From Salvia splendens (taxonomy: Eukaryota > Streptophyta > Magnoliopsida > Lamiales > Lamiaceae): a stretch of 64,000 nucleotides of DNA. Position 1 is the stretch's first letter. Every line of letters begins with the position of its first letter. A model generated the notes under the pieces. It was not told the origin of the DNA. It ran no database searches and worked only from the letters and a program-made list of their open reading frames with translations. This document shows, piece by piece, positions 43,194-54,282 of the stretch. The stretch spans positions 25,785,267 to 25,849,266 of the forward strand of contig NC_056051.1 of assembly GCF_004379255.2 (NCBI RefSeq), read 5' to 3'. The translations under genes were made by a program, and so were the position numbers.

Positions 43194-44519
43194 TTAAGGT
43201 TCCTTTTCCACAAGGAACCATGGAAATCTGGCTTGAATCACCTCCGCAAACTCCCATGAAGCATCTGCCGGCGATTTTCCCTCCCAATGGATGAGCCATT
43301 TAGTAGCCGCTTGATTATGTCTCTTAACCATTTTTCTGTCGAGTATCGCCTGAGGAATAGCGTCATTTAAGTGAGATATCTCTGGTAGATCAGTTACGGG
43401 GCCTGTTGGAGGTGAAGCTGGTTTCAACAATGATACATGAAACACATTATGAATTGTAGCCGAGGCTGGTAGATTGAGTTTATAAGCTACTGCACCAATC
43501 CTATCCAATATCTGATATGGACCAAAGTATTTGGGCTCAAATTTATGGTGTTTTCCTCGGATGGATCTCTGCCTATACTCTCTCAATTTCAACCAAACCC
43601 ACCCCCCTATCTCAAACTCCTTATCACTTCTGTGTTTGTCCGCTTGTTTCTTCATTCTGTCAGCCGCCTTCTGGACATTTCGTTTAAGTATAGCAAGCAT
43701 CTCTTCTCTGTCTCTGAGAGCAAGATCGACTGCTTCAATATTGGAATCACCCGGTAAATAAGGAACATGTAAAGGAGGTGCAAAGCCATATAGAGCTTCA
43801 AAAGGAGTCATTCTAATACTCGAGTGATAGGTAGTATTGTACCAGTACTCAGCCAAACTCAACCAATGGAACCAAGTATGCGGTTTCTCTCCCATAGCAC
43901 AACGTAAATAGCATTGTAAACTTCGGTTGACTATTTCAGTTTGCCCATCCGTTTCTGGGTGATAAGCCGTGGAATACAACAACTCAACCCCTAACAAGCT
44001 CATGAATTCTTTCCAGAAACTTCCCACAAAGATAGCTCCTCTATCACTCACAATCTTAACTGGCATTCCATGCAATTTAAACACAGAATCCATAAACACC
44101 TCAGCTACTTTCTTTGCTGTAAAGGGGTGTGAAAGAGCCATAAAATGTGCATATTTACTTAGTCTATCCACCACCACAAATATAGTGTCATAACCTTGAG
44201 AGCTCGGCAAGGCTTCAACAAAATCCATTGAGATATCTGTATAAATTGCAGTAGGTATTGGGAGAGGCTGTAATAATCCAGACGGAGAAGTATTACCAGG
44301 CTTGTATTTTTGGCAAGTAACACATAGTCGCACAAACTCTCTGACATCTTTTCTCAGTTTCGGCCAATATAACAGGGCAGCTATCCTCTTGTAAGTTCCC
44401 AATACTCCTGAATGACCAGCCAAGGCAGATCCATGGAAAGTAGATAAGATCTGAGCCTTAAGTAACACATCATTTCCCACCACCAGCTTGCCTTTTCTTC
44501 TCAGTTCTTCCCTCTCCCA
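43194..44519 (-). CDS. Gypsy integrase and chromodomain part
   Basis: Reads in a different frame from the gag-RT part. It contains the integrase zinc-binding region (H..H..CVTCQKYK), the DDE core (DISMDFVEALP, IVSDRGAIFV and DGQTEIVNR), the GPY-like FEPKYFGPYQILDRIG segment and a C-terminal chromodomain-like stretch (VKRHNQAATKWLIHWEGK, then ASWE). Chromodomains target integration in chromoviruses. The 429-codon open frame starts at an internal Met at 44483, but the protein sequence of the family extends upstream, so this is the continuation of the polyprotein across a frameshift. Confidence 0.85.
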   Translation of the reverse strand, partial: WEREELRRKGKLVVGNDVLLKAQILSTFHGSALAGHSGVLGTYKRIAALLYWPKLRKDVREFVRLCVTCQKYKPGNTSPSGLLQPLPIPTAIYTDISMDFVEALPSSQGYDTIFVVVDRLSKYAHFMALSHPFTAKKVAEVFMDSVFKLHGMPVKIVSDRGAIFVGSFWKEFMSLLGVELLYSTAYHPETDGQTEIVNRSLQCYLRCAMGEKPHTWFHWLSLAEYWYNTTYHSSIRMTPFEALYGFAPPLHVPYLPGDSNIEAVDLALRDREEMLAILKRNVQKAADRMKKQADKHRSDKEFEIGGWVWLKLREYRQRSIRGKHHKFEPKYFGPYQILDRIGAVAYKLNLPASATIHNVFHVSLLKPASPPTGPVTDLPEISHLNDAIPQAILDRKMVKRHNQAATKWLIHWEGKSPADASWEFAEVIQARFPWFLVEKEP

Positions 44520-44520
44520 A

Positions 44521-47500
44521 CTAAATTTTGGATGAGACTCTGTATTCTGCTTTTTTTTCTTCCAAAATTTTCTGGATCAGAGTGTCTTTTTTCCATGATT
44601 CCTTAACTTTTGCAATTAACTCAAGAGGAATCACAAAGGAAGTTAGAGCATAAGTCATCACTTCTGGAACTCTAGACAAAGCATCAGCCACTGAATTCTC
44701 AATGCCTTTCTTGTATCTAATTTCATAATCAAATTGCATTAGCTTGGTCATCCAAGCTTGTTGAGTAGGTGTAGTCAGCTTCTGATCCATCAAATATTTC
44801 AAGCTCTGATGATCAGTCAGAATGATGAACCTCTTGCCTTGCAAATAATGATACCACTTCTTCACAGCCATTAAAATAGCCAACAATTCCTTCTCATATA
44901 CTGATAAAGTCTGATATTTAGGAGATAGAGACTTACTAATGAAGGCTATGGGGTGCTTATCTTGCATTAGCACAGCTCCAATTCCAAATCCCGAAGCATC
45001 AGTCTCTATAACGAACTCTTTAGAAAAATCTGGCAAGGCCAACACAGGAGCTGTTATCATAGCCATTTTCAGCTTTTCAAAAGCTTCTTGTGCTTCATTT
45101 GTCCACTTGAATGTATTGCCCTTAATCACCTCTATCAGTGGTCTAGCTATCACTCCATAATGATGCACAAATCTCCTGTAATAGCCAGTTAAGCCAAGGA
45201 AGCTTCTCACTTGTTTGACAGTCTTAGGCTGAGGCCAATGTTTCACTGCTTCTATTTTTCCTTCATCAGTTGAGACCCCTTCATGAGATATAACATGACC
45301 GAGATACTCCACTTTCTTACACCCAAAAGTACACTTGCTCCTTTTAGCTAATAAGCTATGTTCTTTCATCAATTCCAGAACCACTCTCAAGTGTTGCTCA
45401 TGGGCCTCTTGGTTGCTGCTGTAGACTAGAATATCATCAAAGAATACCAGTATAAATTTCCTCAAATAACTTCTGAAAATTGTGTTCATTAGATTCTGAA
45501 ATGTTGCTGGAGCATTTGTCAAACCAAATGGCATGACTAAAAACTCATAGTGCCCGGAGTGAGTTTTAAAAGCAGTCTTATGGACATCCTCCGGTCTCAT
45601 CCTTACTTGCCAGTAACCTGACCTTAAATCAATCTTTGAGAACCAAGCAGCCTTACCCAATTCATCTAGCAACTCCTCAATAACAGGTATAGGGTACTTG
45701 TCTTTGACAGTGATAGCATTCAATGCTCTATAATCCACACACATTCTCCAAGTAGAGTCCTTCTTTTTAACCAACACAATGGAACTTGCAAAAGGGCTCT
45801 CACTATGTCGAATAACTCCAGCCTTAAGCATATCTTCAATCATAGCTTCAATAACATTTTTCTGATGTGCAGCATATTTATAAGGTCTCATGTTGATGGC
45901 ATCTGCTCCCTCTTTTAAAATAATTTTGTGATCCAGTTCTCTCTGTGGAGGTAGTGTTTTCGGCTCCTCAAATATTCCAGCAAACTCTTTAAGAATCATA
46001 TTAAGCTTTGGCCACATTTCCTCAACACTAAGCTCATAACATAAATCTGCCTCCAACTCAACAGCAGGTATCCACTGACTGAGCTTTCTCTCATTAACAT
46101 CAGCTTCATCTGGATTCATTATGTGTAGAAAATTCAATTGCTCAACCTTAGGTGACCATCTCTCACCTTGTAGTTTCACTTCCTCTCCATTCAACTTGAA
46201 GACCATACTGAGATTGTTAAAATTCCACTTAATCTCTCCCAAAGTGGATAACCATTCTCCACCCAATATCAGATCATAAGTCTCCAGAGTAATAAGATAG
46301 ACTTCACTCTGAAATCGGGATCCTTGCATCTCCCATTCCAACCTATTGCATTTTTGGGTACATTGCAGAATCTGCCCATTAGCTACTTCCACAGCTTTTG
46401 AATTAACAGGAAGTAGTTCACAATTGATTTTTCTAGCCACTTTCGAGCTTAAAAAATTGTGAGTGCTACCAGTATCTATCAATATTCTCAAGATCTTACC
46501 CTGACATTTCCCTCTAATCCTCATTACTTGAGGTCCATCCTTTCCCCACACAGCATGTAAGGAGAGCTGCAGATCAGATTTCTCATCTTCTTCTTCATCC
46601 TCACTCACTTCCTGCACCTCATTACTTCCCACTTCTCCTACCTCAAGTAGCTGCACAACATATGATCTTCTCTTACTACACTGGTGGTTTGGAGTGAATT
46701 TCTCCGTGCACCAGAAACACTCTTTTCTTGCCCTCTTTTCATCCATTTCTTTTGGAGTCAAATTGGTACTAGCTCTAACACCATTCGGTCTACCAACCTC
46801 CTTGTTACTTCCATTCCAGTTATTCAAGACTCCAACCTTATTAGTAGCAGTCACAGCCAAAGGTTTGCTATTAGAATAGTAGCTACTGCTCGCTTGAACA
46901 TGGCTCTGACTAACCTTTGTTTTAACACCTAGAGCTCTCACAGTCAACTCTTGTAGTTTAGCTAAAGAGTAAGCCTCAGATAATGCCTTAGGTCTAAACA
47001 TACGCACAGGCATTTGTAGTTCATCAATTAATCCAGATAAGAAGAAGCTCAAAGCTTGATCCTCTCTAATTCCAGCTCTAGGATATAATTCATCAAAGGT
47101 ATCCATGTAATTTTGTAGCGTACCTGTTTGTTTGAGGTTCCTGAGGTCAGCTAATGGATCCTCATATGCGTGAGCACCAAAGCGAGCTGCCAAGGATGAA
47201 CTATAGCTCGACCAATCCGCGTACGCCATATCTCCATGTAAGCTTTCAAAACCTCGATGCCACAGCAAAGCCTTCCCTTCTAGATGAATTGCAGCCACTC
47301 TAACCTTATCCTCTTCAGGTACCTTAGCCACTTGGAAAAAGTACTCAGCTCTCATCATCCACCCTTCAAAACCGTCTCCATCGAATTTAGGAAATTCATA
47401 TCGCGTCGATCTTCCTCCATTTTCATACCGATTCCAACCAGTCTCCATTTCATTATTTTTCTGATTCTGCAAATTAAGCGCAGCAATTGTTTGCGACATC

Positions 47501-47577
47501 TCCATCATCTCGGCCTTATGCTCTTCTCGCATCTCTTGCAATTTCTGCTCCATCGCCTCCAACATTTTCTTCTCCAT
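44521..47577 (-). CDS. Gypsy gag-protease-RT-RNase H polyprotein
   Basis: 1018 residues from ATG 47577. Coiled-coil-like Glu/Met-rich start, retrotransposon gag domain (~85-215), a Cys-rich knuckle (CFWCTEKFTPNHQC), aspartic protease (LIDTGSTHNF), reverse transcriptase (RMCVDYRALNAITVKDKYP; FFDDILVYS, where the usual YxDD is FFDD), then RNase H (FVIETDASGFGIGAVL, TDHQSLKYL) and DALSRVPE. It stops at 44523-44521 (..VSSKI). In related elements gag-pol is one uninterrupted frame; here an extra A in an A-run next to the stop shifts into the integrase frame. Confidence 0.9.
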   Translation of the reverse strand: MEKKMLEAMEQKLQEMREEHKAEMMEMSQTIAALNLQNQKNNEMETGWNRYENGGRSTRYEFPKFDGDGFEGWMMRAEYFFQVAKVPEEDKVRVAAIHLEGKALLWHRGFESLHGDMAYADWSSYSSSLAARFGAHAYEDPLADLRNLKQTGTLQNYMDTFDELYPRAGIREDQALSFFLSGLIDELQMPVRMFRPKALSEAYSLAKLQELTVRALGVKTKVSQSHVQASSSYYSNSKPLAVTATNKVGVLNNWNGSNKEVGRPNGVRASTNLTPKEMDEKRARKECFWCTEKFTPNHQCSKRRSYVVQLLEVGEVGSNEVQEVSEDEEEDEKSDLQLSLHAVWGKDGPQVMRIRGKCQGKILRILIDTGSTHNFLSSKVARKINCELLPVNSKAVEVANGQILQCTQKCNRLEWEMQGSRFQSEVYLITLETYDLILGGEWLSTLGEIKWNFNNLSMVFKLNGEEVKLQGERWSPKVEQLNFLHIMNPDEADVNERKLSQWIPAVELEADLCYELSVEEMWPKLNMILKEFAGIFEEPKTLPPQRELDHKIILKEGADAINMRPYKYAAHQKNVIEAMIEDMLKAGVIRHSESPFASSIVLVKKKDSTWRMCVDYRALNAITVKDKYPIPVIEELLDELGKAAWFSKIDLRSGYWQVRMRPEDVHKTAFKTHSGHYEFLVMPFGLTNAPATFQNLMNTIFRSYLRKFILVFFDDILVYSSNQEAHEQHLRVVLELMKEHSLLAKRSKCTFGCKKVEYLGHVISHEGVSTDEGKIEAVKHWPQPKTVKQVRSFLGLTGYYRRFVHHYGVIARPLIEVIKGNTFKWTNEAQEAFEKLKMAMITAPVLALPDFSKEFVIETDASGFGIGAVLMQDKHPIAFISKSLSPKYQTLSVYEKELLAILMAVKKWYHYLQGKRFIILTDHQSLKYLMDQKLTTPTQQAWMTKLMQFDYEIRYKKGIENSVADALSRVPEVMTYALTSFVIPLELIAKVKESWKKDTLIQKILEEKKAEYRVSSKI

Positions 47578-47634
47578 TTCCGCACCTCGAGTAACCGTTC
47601 CGACGTCCGGAGATCGATTGCTCTGAATACCAAT

Positions 47635-48158
47635 TGTTACGATCTTACGCCGCGATCGTCCTATCGTAGCTCGTCACTGCCGAACTCAATGACTTCTTCG
47701 CGGTCGGCTGCCGAACTCCGTGACTTCTTCGTGGTCGGCCTATCTTAGCTCGTCACTGCCGAGCTCAGTGACCTCTTCTCGGTCTTCCTCTCTTAGTTCG
47801 GCGTTGCCGAACTCAGCGATAAAACGCCGATCTCAACACTTGAATGATCAATAAAATGGATTGCATTAACAATGATAATGTTCTACAATCGAATAAGAAG
47901 CAAAGAGGAGCTCGCGATCCACGATCGGAGCTTAACAAACATACAACTCACAATATTCACGACGACTCAAAAGAAAGAACAACTACTGCTATTTATACTC
48001 TCTGTATCTTAGCTCACTTCCTTCTCATTGGCTAGCAACACGTCACTGCCCTCTTCTTATTGGTTGAGACCTCTTAACTAATGCCACGTCACCGCATGCA
48101 TGTTCGCTAATGTTGCATGCATGTAAGCTAATTACGGTTTATACTCCTGCATGCAACA
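47635..48158 (-). repeat. LTR (5' with respect to the element)
   Basis: Matches 42659-43182 base for base as far as I can compare. It carries the element promoter in principle. Confidence 0.9.
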
Positions 48159-49587
48159 GGAGGTTTCCTAATTCAGAGGGAATGACACCAGTGATGCTAT
48201 TGCTTCCCAAGTCAAGAACAGCCAAGGATTGGAGGCTTCCTAATTCAGGTGGAATGGGACCAGAAATGTCATTAGAAGAAATGTGGAGTTTTGTCAATTT
48301 AGTGAGATTTGGACGTGAAAGAGGCAACTCACCCTTGAGTCGATTGTGAGACAAATCGAGACGAGTTATTTCTGATAAGGTTCCTATCTCAGGTGGAATG
48401 ACCCCAGAAAAGATGTTGTAAGAAATGTCAAGAAGCTCCAATTTAGTTAGATTTGGTAGTGAAATAGGTAGGTCAGCCATGAATAGATTCTTAGACAAAA
48501 TGAGATGAGTCAATCTTGATAAGCTTCCTATCTTAGGCATAATGCCACCGGAAAATTTATTTCCAGAAATGTCAATGCGTTTCAATTTAGTTAGATTCGA
48601 CAGTGAAAGAGGCAACTCACCCTCGAGTCGATTCCCAGGCAAATCGAGACGAGTTAGTTCTGATAAGCTTCCTATCTCAGGTGGAATGCCACCAGAAAAG
48701 TTATTAGAAGAAATGTCAAGTATCTCCAATTTAGTGAGATTTGACAGTGAAAGAGGCAACTCACCCTCGAGTCGATTGCTAGCTAAATAGAGACGAGTTA
48801 GTTCTGATAAGCTTCCTATCTCAGGTGGAATGCCACTAGAAAAGTTATTAGAAGAAATGTCAAGTATCTCCAATTTAGTGAGATTTGAAAGTGAAAGAGG
48901 CAACTCACCCTTGAGTCGATTGTAGGACAAATCGAGATGAGTTAGTTCTGATAAGCTTCCTATCTCAGGTGGAATGCCACCAGAAAAGTTATTAGAAGAA
49001 ATGTCAAGTATCTCCAATTTAGAGAGATTTGAAAGTGAAAGAGGCAACTCACCCTTGAGTCGATTGTAGGACAAATCGAGATGAGTTAGTTCTGATAAGC
49101 TTCCTATCTCAGGTGGAATGCTACCATAAACACCATAGTTATAAGAAATGTCTAGAACGCGTAACTCACTCAGATTTGCCAATGAAAGAGGAATAACACT
49201 TTGGAGTAGATTATGTGATAAATTGAGATAAGATAGGTTGGAGAGGTAACCTATGTGTGGTGGGATAACTCCATAGAGACCACACGAGCTCAGATGAATG
49301 CTAGTGAGAGATGTGAAAACAAGCGGATCCAAACAGCCAAGATCGTGACACCCATCATCACCATAGCATCCTACATGAGACTGCAGGCTTATCTCTGCAA
49401 CGCGGCCATCATCATCACAGGTGATGCCTTTCCACCCACAGTGATGAGCAGTGGAGTTGATATAAGGCCACCTGAAATCCATCAACGCCTCCAATTCTCT
49501 GCTCGAGTTTGAAGCATTCGCTGCAACTACATTGCTCATCAACAATATGCTGATGCTCAAAATGATCATAGCAGCAACGACATCCAT

Positions 49588-50600
49588 CACTTATATTTAT
49601 TTTTCTAGTTTCCATATGTATGGTTACTTTTCTTAATCCTCTAACCACATCAGATTCAGCAGTCTGCTTTTGGTGTAATTAACATCATAAATATAAGTCT
49701 TCCAAGTCAATGACTGAACTCTCATAATGCATGTGGAGGTGTTTTTTTCCCACGCGTTTTTTTAGAGATTTAGTTGGTGGGATGACCATTTCTTCTCACT
49801 CAATTTGAATAGGGGTACCTAGCATTTCAAATTTACCATTTTTTTTATAAATTACTCTCTCTGTCCCAAAGAAGTGCTTCGTTGTTATAATGTACTTCCT
49901 CCGTTCCAAAAAAGGCGACTCCTTTCTTGGACGACGCGTGAATTTATGCAAATTAATTTGATGTTGAGAAGAGAGAATAAAATAAGAAAGATTGAATAAA
50001 AATAGAGATAACATGGTTTTTACTATTAGTAAAGGGTCATCTTAGTTGGGACAAAAAAAAAGGATCATCTTCGATGGAACTGAGGGAGAACATATATTTT
50101 ATTAAGATATGATATATATTACGAATGGTCGATTTTTAGGTTATTCATAACCATAATTGGAGTTTTGTGTATCAATGCAACTATTTCCATTGGTTTTGTG
50201 TATCAATGCAACTATTTCCATTGACTTGGATGTCAAAACCCAATCCAACCCAACCCAACCCCTCAACATACAAGTTTTCACAATTCATTTATAGGAAGAA
50301 TCAACCAATTGATTTTTGGATGTCATGGACGACCAAACGACTTCATTTTAATCTTAGTAAGCTAAAACTAAAAAAATTAAAACAAATTTGGTCAAAATGA
50401 GACCGTTGAAAATTTGAAATTTCCTTATTTATCATTCAAAATTTGATAGGCATCGTGATAATACAAATAAGAATTTGATAAAATTTCATGATTAAATACT
50501 ATCATCGCACCAATAAGTATTTTTGTACAAGTTTTGATTCCTCTTTGGGAATGGTGGATACATTTGGAAGAAGTAAATTGGGATTGGCGATGAAATATAA
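49588..50600. other. Receptor-kinase promoter side, MITE and repeats
   Basis: Contains the Stowaway-like element at 49890-50084. A 33-bp tandem word (ttttgtgtatcaatgcaactatttccattg) occurs twice at about 50164-50230. A segment at 50105-50265 resembles 40125-40240 (gatatatat, attcataaccataat(t/a)ggagtttt, gacttggatgtc, aacccaaccc), so both flanks of the receptor gene share a repeated sequence. Confidence 0.45.
49890..50084. mobile_element. Stowaway-like MITE
   Basis: Left cttcctccgttccaaaaaagg and right gatggaactgagggag are imperfect inverted repeats, ~195 bp. Confidence 0.5.
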
Positions 50601-51950
50601 ATCCACAGTGCTAGAGAGATATGTTTTACAAACTTTATATAACTTTAATAATTGAAATCGGAGTGATGGACATAAGTCAAATTCCAGCCCGATCTACAAG
50701 TTAAATCACACTTTAATTTGTACCGACTTTATAATATGTCCCTTTCCGCACAGTTTGAAGTTTTACACACAACCTTATTTCTTACGAATAAGTTAAATTG
50801 TGTGAAATTTTGGTTTAGTTAGTTTGAAAGCCCAATTTTAGGCTTCAATTTGATTTTATTAGAGTAAAGTAGTTATGAAATCACGACACATGATCATTGA
50901 TAGTAATAAACGAATATACAGTTAAAGTGCATTGAAAATTTAAAATTGGTTGGTAAGCAGGGGCGGACGCATAAATTTTATTTGGTAGGGGCTCTACTTT
51001 ATTTTCTCTGAACAGCAGATTAGGAGTCTCGGTTGAATTTGGTATGAATTTTGAAAAATATAAAGGAAAATGGGTGAGAAAAATAGAGTAGAATGTAGAC
51101 TCATTTTTATAAACGTGTTTTATAATAAAATGCGAGTGAAATGAGTTAGTGGAATGCGATTACTATAGTAAAAGTAAATCGAAATTCTTAACCGCGGGTA
51201 GACTAAATGGCAAATCGGGACTGTTAATAGCAGATGAAGATGAAGAGAGTATATAGTACTCCATATACTAAAGATATGTGTGTATGTGTGCGCACATAGT
51301 GGTGTAACCATGATTTTCAATTTTTAGACGGGATAAATAATTATAGTGTCTAATTACTTCAAAATAGAAAGATAAAATATTTATTTATCAGAAGATTTTA
51401 AAACACAAAAGCTATGAAATAAAATGGTTGATAAAAGAGAATGATTTAAACAGTGCATTAGAAGAGAAAATTTAAGAGGAAACTAGGAGTACAAAATACA
51501 GTCTATTAGAAAGATAAAATTGAATTGAAAATAATTATTAAAAAATCCACTAATAGTAATCATTTAGGAGTATTATATTGTATTTTAATGCCCAAGTCAT
51601 CTTCTTCTTCACGCAGTCATCAATCCATTTTTCTACTGTGCAATTCTAATTCTAAGATTCAGCCCCTTCTTTTCGTTCAACTTTCAATAAGTCATCTCAT
51701 AGAATTATATTATTGAATCCTTGTCTTTCACTCTAGAATAAAGGTGCAGTGCTGACTTTGTTGCTTGAAATTAATTACTCATGTAACATACTTTTAATAT
51801 GGCAACAAGTTTTAGTTCCTTACTCTTGGCATCTACTACAATATTTTGTGGAGTAGTATTATTTTAGAAATTGTATAACATATTTAATACATTATGAAAA
51901 TAATACAATCCATATAGCTTGGGATCTGCTTAAGTTCTTGCCATGTTTAA
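50601..51950. other. Intergenic
   Basis: AT-rich; no gene or clear element seen. Confidence 0.4.
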
Positions 51951-52115
51951 CACACACACATATATATTGGAAGTTGTTGGCATGTCTTAAACACACACAT
52001 ATATATATATTGGAAGTTGTTGGCATGTCTTAAACACATCTTCTCCTCACTCACATTCAATTACATATATACATACATACACATTCAATTGCATCACTGA
52101 AGAGGGAAAACATTC
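51951..52115. repeat. Tandem repeat and duplicated DC1 leader
   Basis: The unit acacacatatatatattggaagttgttggcatgtcttaa occurs twice (to ~52035). The following catcttctcctcactcacattcaatt resembles the leader of the DC1 gene at 53826-53865 (catcttctcctctctcacattcaatt), so part of that leader is duplicated here. Confidence 0.6.
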
Positions 52116-52419
52116 ATTCTTTATTAGCTTTGCACTTAACACACAAAAGCATCTCTTCTGTAGACCGTAATCCTTGTGCTGAATAGAAATGTCTCTACTA
52201 ACGCAAAAGGGAGGGAGTAATATAGGAGTTATTGTGTTTATGAATGCACCGGATGCAAGACGCATTGGCCACCGTCATCCAAAGCAAGGGAAGGATGCGA
52301 GGCTCGAGTAGTGTGGGTGTTGCAACCAAATCATTCCGGGATTGGTAGATCAAGCGTGGCTTTGTCATATTCACAATGAGATTACTGGATTCATTTTTCA
52401 TGGCCGGGTACAGACCCTG

Positions 52420-53646
52420 ATGAATACTGACCCTTCAACTCCAACACCCAGTACAATTTGGATTTCAGCATAGATTCGTACAGGCTGTCAGAAATGGAGC
52501 CGTCTCCCACCCGCGCCCCCGCCCCACCCCGCGGCCGCGCCTCTGCCTCCGCCGCCGCCGCCGCCGCCTCAGGCTCCGCCCCAAGAAGAAGAGGAACAGG
52601 CAAAGAGCCAGAAGTTGCCGCCTCCGGAGAAGAATGAAGAATTTGCCCCAGGGAGGACGAACTACAACCCGGAAGAAACTATTGTCTTGACGAAGTGTTG
52701 GGTTGATATTTCAGAGGACCCGGTGTTTGCCAACAACCAAAAGCAAATCGCGTACTGGGAGCGCATCGCTGATCGCTACAACAAGGCCAAGCCGGCCGCC
52801 GCCTACAAGCACTATAGGGAGCAGCTCTGCAAGCACTGGGATCAGGTGAAGAAGCATGTCAATTTGTTCTCGTCGGAGTACGAGAAGTGCTTGAGGGAGA
52901 AGGGCAGCGGCGAGAGTTTGACTGATGTGCGCGATAAAGCGATTGCGTCGTACATTTCATTGTACGGAGATTTCAAGCATTACAACTCATGGCTCATCTT
53001 GAAGGAGAAACAGAAGTTTCAATGAGGGATTCACGAGCAGCGACAGCCGCGCACCTCCGATGGACCTCAACCATTCGATGTACGAGGATGAGAGTTCGGG
53101 CACACCGATGTCCTTCCGGCGTCCCATTGGCAACAAGGCTGCCAAGAACAAGGACAAGGCGAAGGCGACATCCTCACAGAACCTCGCCCCGGCCCCGAAC
53201 CCGACTTCGGCTGCGGGACATGCCTACGCGGAGTTGGTGGCGGCTGCCAACCGGAGGACGTTGTTGGACACGCACAACGCCCTCAGGCAGTGCGAGGACC
53301 CGGGAGAAGCCGAATAACTCAAGAGGATGATCGATGATCTCCAGTGCAAATTGGGATTGCTTTAGACCAGGTTTTTATCTGTAGTGAACTTATTTTTATT
53401 TCTAAATCTTGTAACTTTTTTTTAATTAAGTAATGTAGGATTTGTCTTTAAATCGTAATGTTTTTTTATTATTTTGCATGACATATTTGAAAACATAAAA
53501 TTAATTAACAAAACAGTAGTTAAAACTATAGGGCGGACTTTAAGGCATCCCACTGCAGGTGGAAGGGTAAGAGGATAGAATGATGATGCGGCGGAGCATA
53601 GGGCACCCTCTAGGGCGGACTATAGGGCGGCCCGTTGTGGATGCTC
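52420..53646 (+). pseudogene. PIF/Harbinger ORF1 (Myb/SANT-like, NAM-associated) pseudogene
   Basis: After a Pro/Ala/Arg-rich start in shifting frames, the main frame (52615-53025) reads NYNPEETIVLTKCWVDISED, NNQKQIAYWERIADRYN, LCKHWDQVKKHVNLFSSEYEKC and LKEKQKFQ: the trihelix/Myb-like DNA-binding protein encoded by ORF1 of plant Harbinger elements. One extra T after the codon for that last Gln makes a TGA (53023-53025). The protein resumes in another frame with SMYEDESSGTPMSFRRPIGNKAAKNK and ends at a TAA (53315-53317), without the usual long C-terminal helix. ORF1 proteins partner the transposase. A terminal sequence (gggcggcccgttgtggatgctc, to 53646) followed by TTA marks the right end. 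No left end or transposase ORF seen. Confidence 0.75.
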
Positions 53647-54030
53647 TTAAATTACATTATTCTCTTACACTTATAAGTAATGTTCAAATGACATTCGAAG
53701 AAAGTGGATGTAGTGATATTTGATTGATATACTTGGCCGACTAACCAAGTCAAGTATATAAATACATGAATTGTTAAAGTAGCACGCATCATTATTCCAT
53801 CCAAAACATTCATATATATATTTGAAGTTGTTGCCATCTTCTCCTCTCTCACATTCAATTGCATTCAACACTCGAGAGAAAATATCAGAGGCACTTCCGC
53901 ATTTCGTCGACTTCTCTTACCTTAGGTTGGTATTTTTGAGTTAATCTTTTTTCTTTTTTTCTTCTAATTGAATATAAGCTTGTCACTATTTTAACACCAC
54001 CTCTCTCTGTATTTTGGAATGACAGTTGGC

Positions 54031-54282
54031 ATGGAGGGTGATAGGCATTTCAGTCATCCTCATCCATTGATTTCCTTTCTAGTAGATGATAATGAAGTGG
54101 ATGAAACTGATAACTATCATTTTTGCAAAATTTGCGGATTGCCAATTCTATCCGCTCCCTCTTACACTTGCACCTTTGCTGCTTGTAATTTTTTTCTGCA
54201 CGAGTCATGTGCGCACAAAATCCAACAAGAATTCATCCTTCCCAATCTTAAAGACCACATCCTTTGTCTCCAAGTAGGAAGT
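54031..54282 (+). pseudogene. DC1-domain gene, 5' part, interrupted by an LTR element
   Basis: A leader exon (~53870-53923, donor ttag|gttggt) splices to an acceptor aatgacag just before the ATG at 54031 (an in-frame ATG at 54019 lies in the intron). The exon encodes FSHPHPL, then CKICGLPILSAPSYTC and NFFLHESCAHKI: the HPHPL, CxxC and HxxC features of a DC1 repeat. At 54283 an LTR retrotransposon begins, and the frame ends at its second codon. The frame resumes after the insertion at 56741. The product, if made, is a single truncated DC1 module. Confidence 0.8.

Larger units (their letters stand above)
42659..48158 (-). mobile_element. Ty3/gypsy retrotransposon (chromovirus), full length
   Basis: 5500 bp with 524-bp LTRs (42659-43182 and 47635-48158, TG...CA) that look identical by eye, flanked by the target duplication ggagg (42654-42658 and 48159-48163). 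It reads on the minus strand. Just inside the upstream LTR is a primer-binding-like tggtattcagagc, close to the initiator-Met tRNA type. The internal region encodes gag, protease, RT, RNase H, integrase and a C-terminal chromodomain-like segment. It inserted in the LRR region of a receptor kinase gene, in the same orientation. The lack of visible LTR divergence implies recent insertion. Autonomy is doubtful because of a frameshift near 44521. Confidence 0.92.
41053..49587 (-). pseudogene. LRR receptor-like kinase gene split by a gypsy insertion
   Basis: 5' part (49587-48159): signal peptide, an N-terminal cap with CGWKGITCDDDGRV, then more than a dozen 24-residue LRRs (LTHLDLSYNRLKGELPLSL / IPPEIGSLSE type). 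3' part (42653-41053): remaining LRRs, a transmembrane helix ([19 protein letters not shown]), and a Ser/Thr kinase with [27 protein letters not shown] and DFGTA. A 72-base intron (41498-41427) lies just after the GYIAP motif. The layout fits LRR-XI/XII-like MIK2-type receptors that sense extracellular signals at the plasma membrane. With the element and one GGAGG copy discounted, the frame is continuous at ~985 codons, so the insertion is the only break I see. As it stands, the 5' part reads through the LTR edge to a stop after a few codons, leaving a secretable LRR-only product. Confidence 0.85.
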
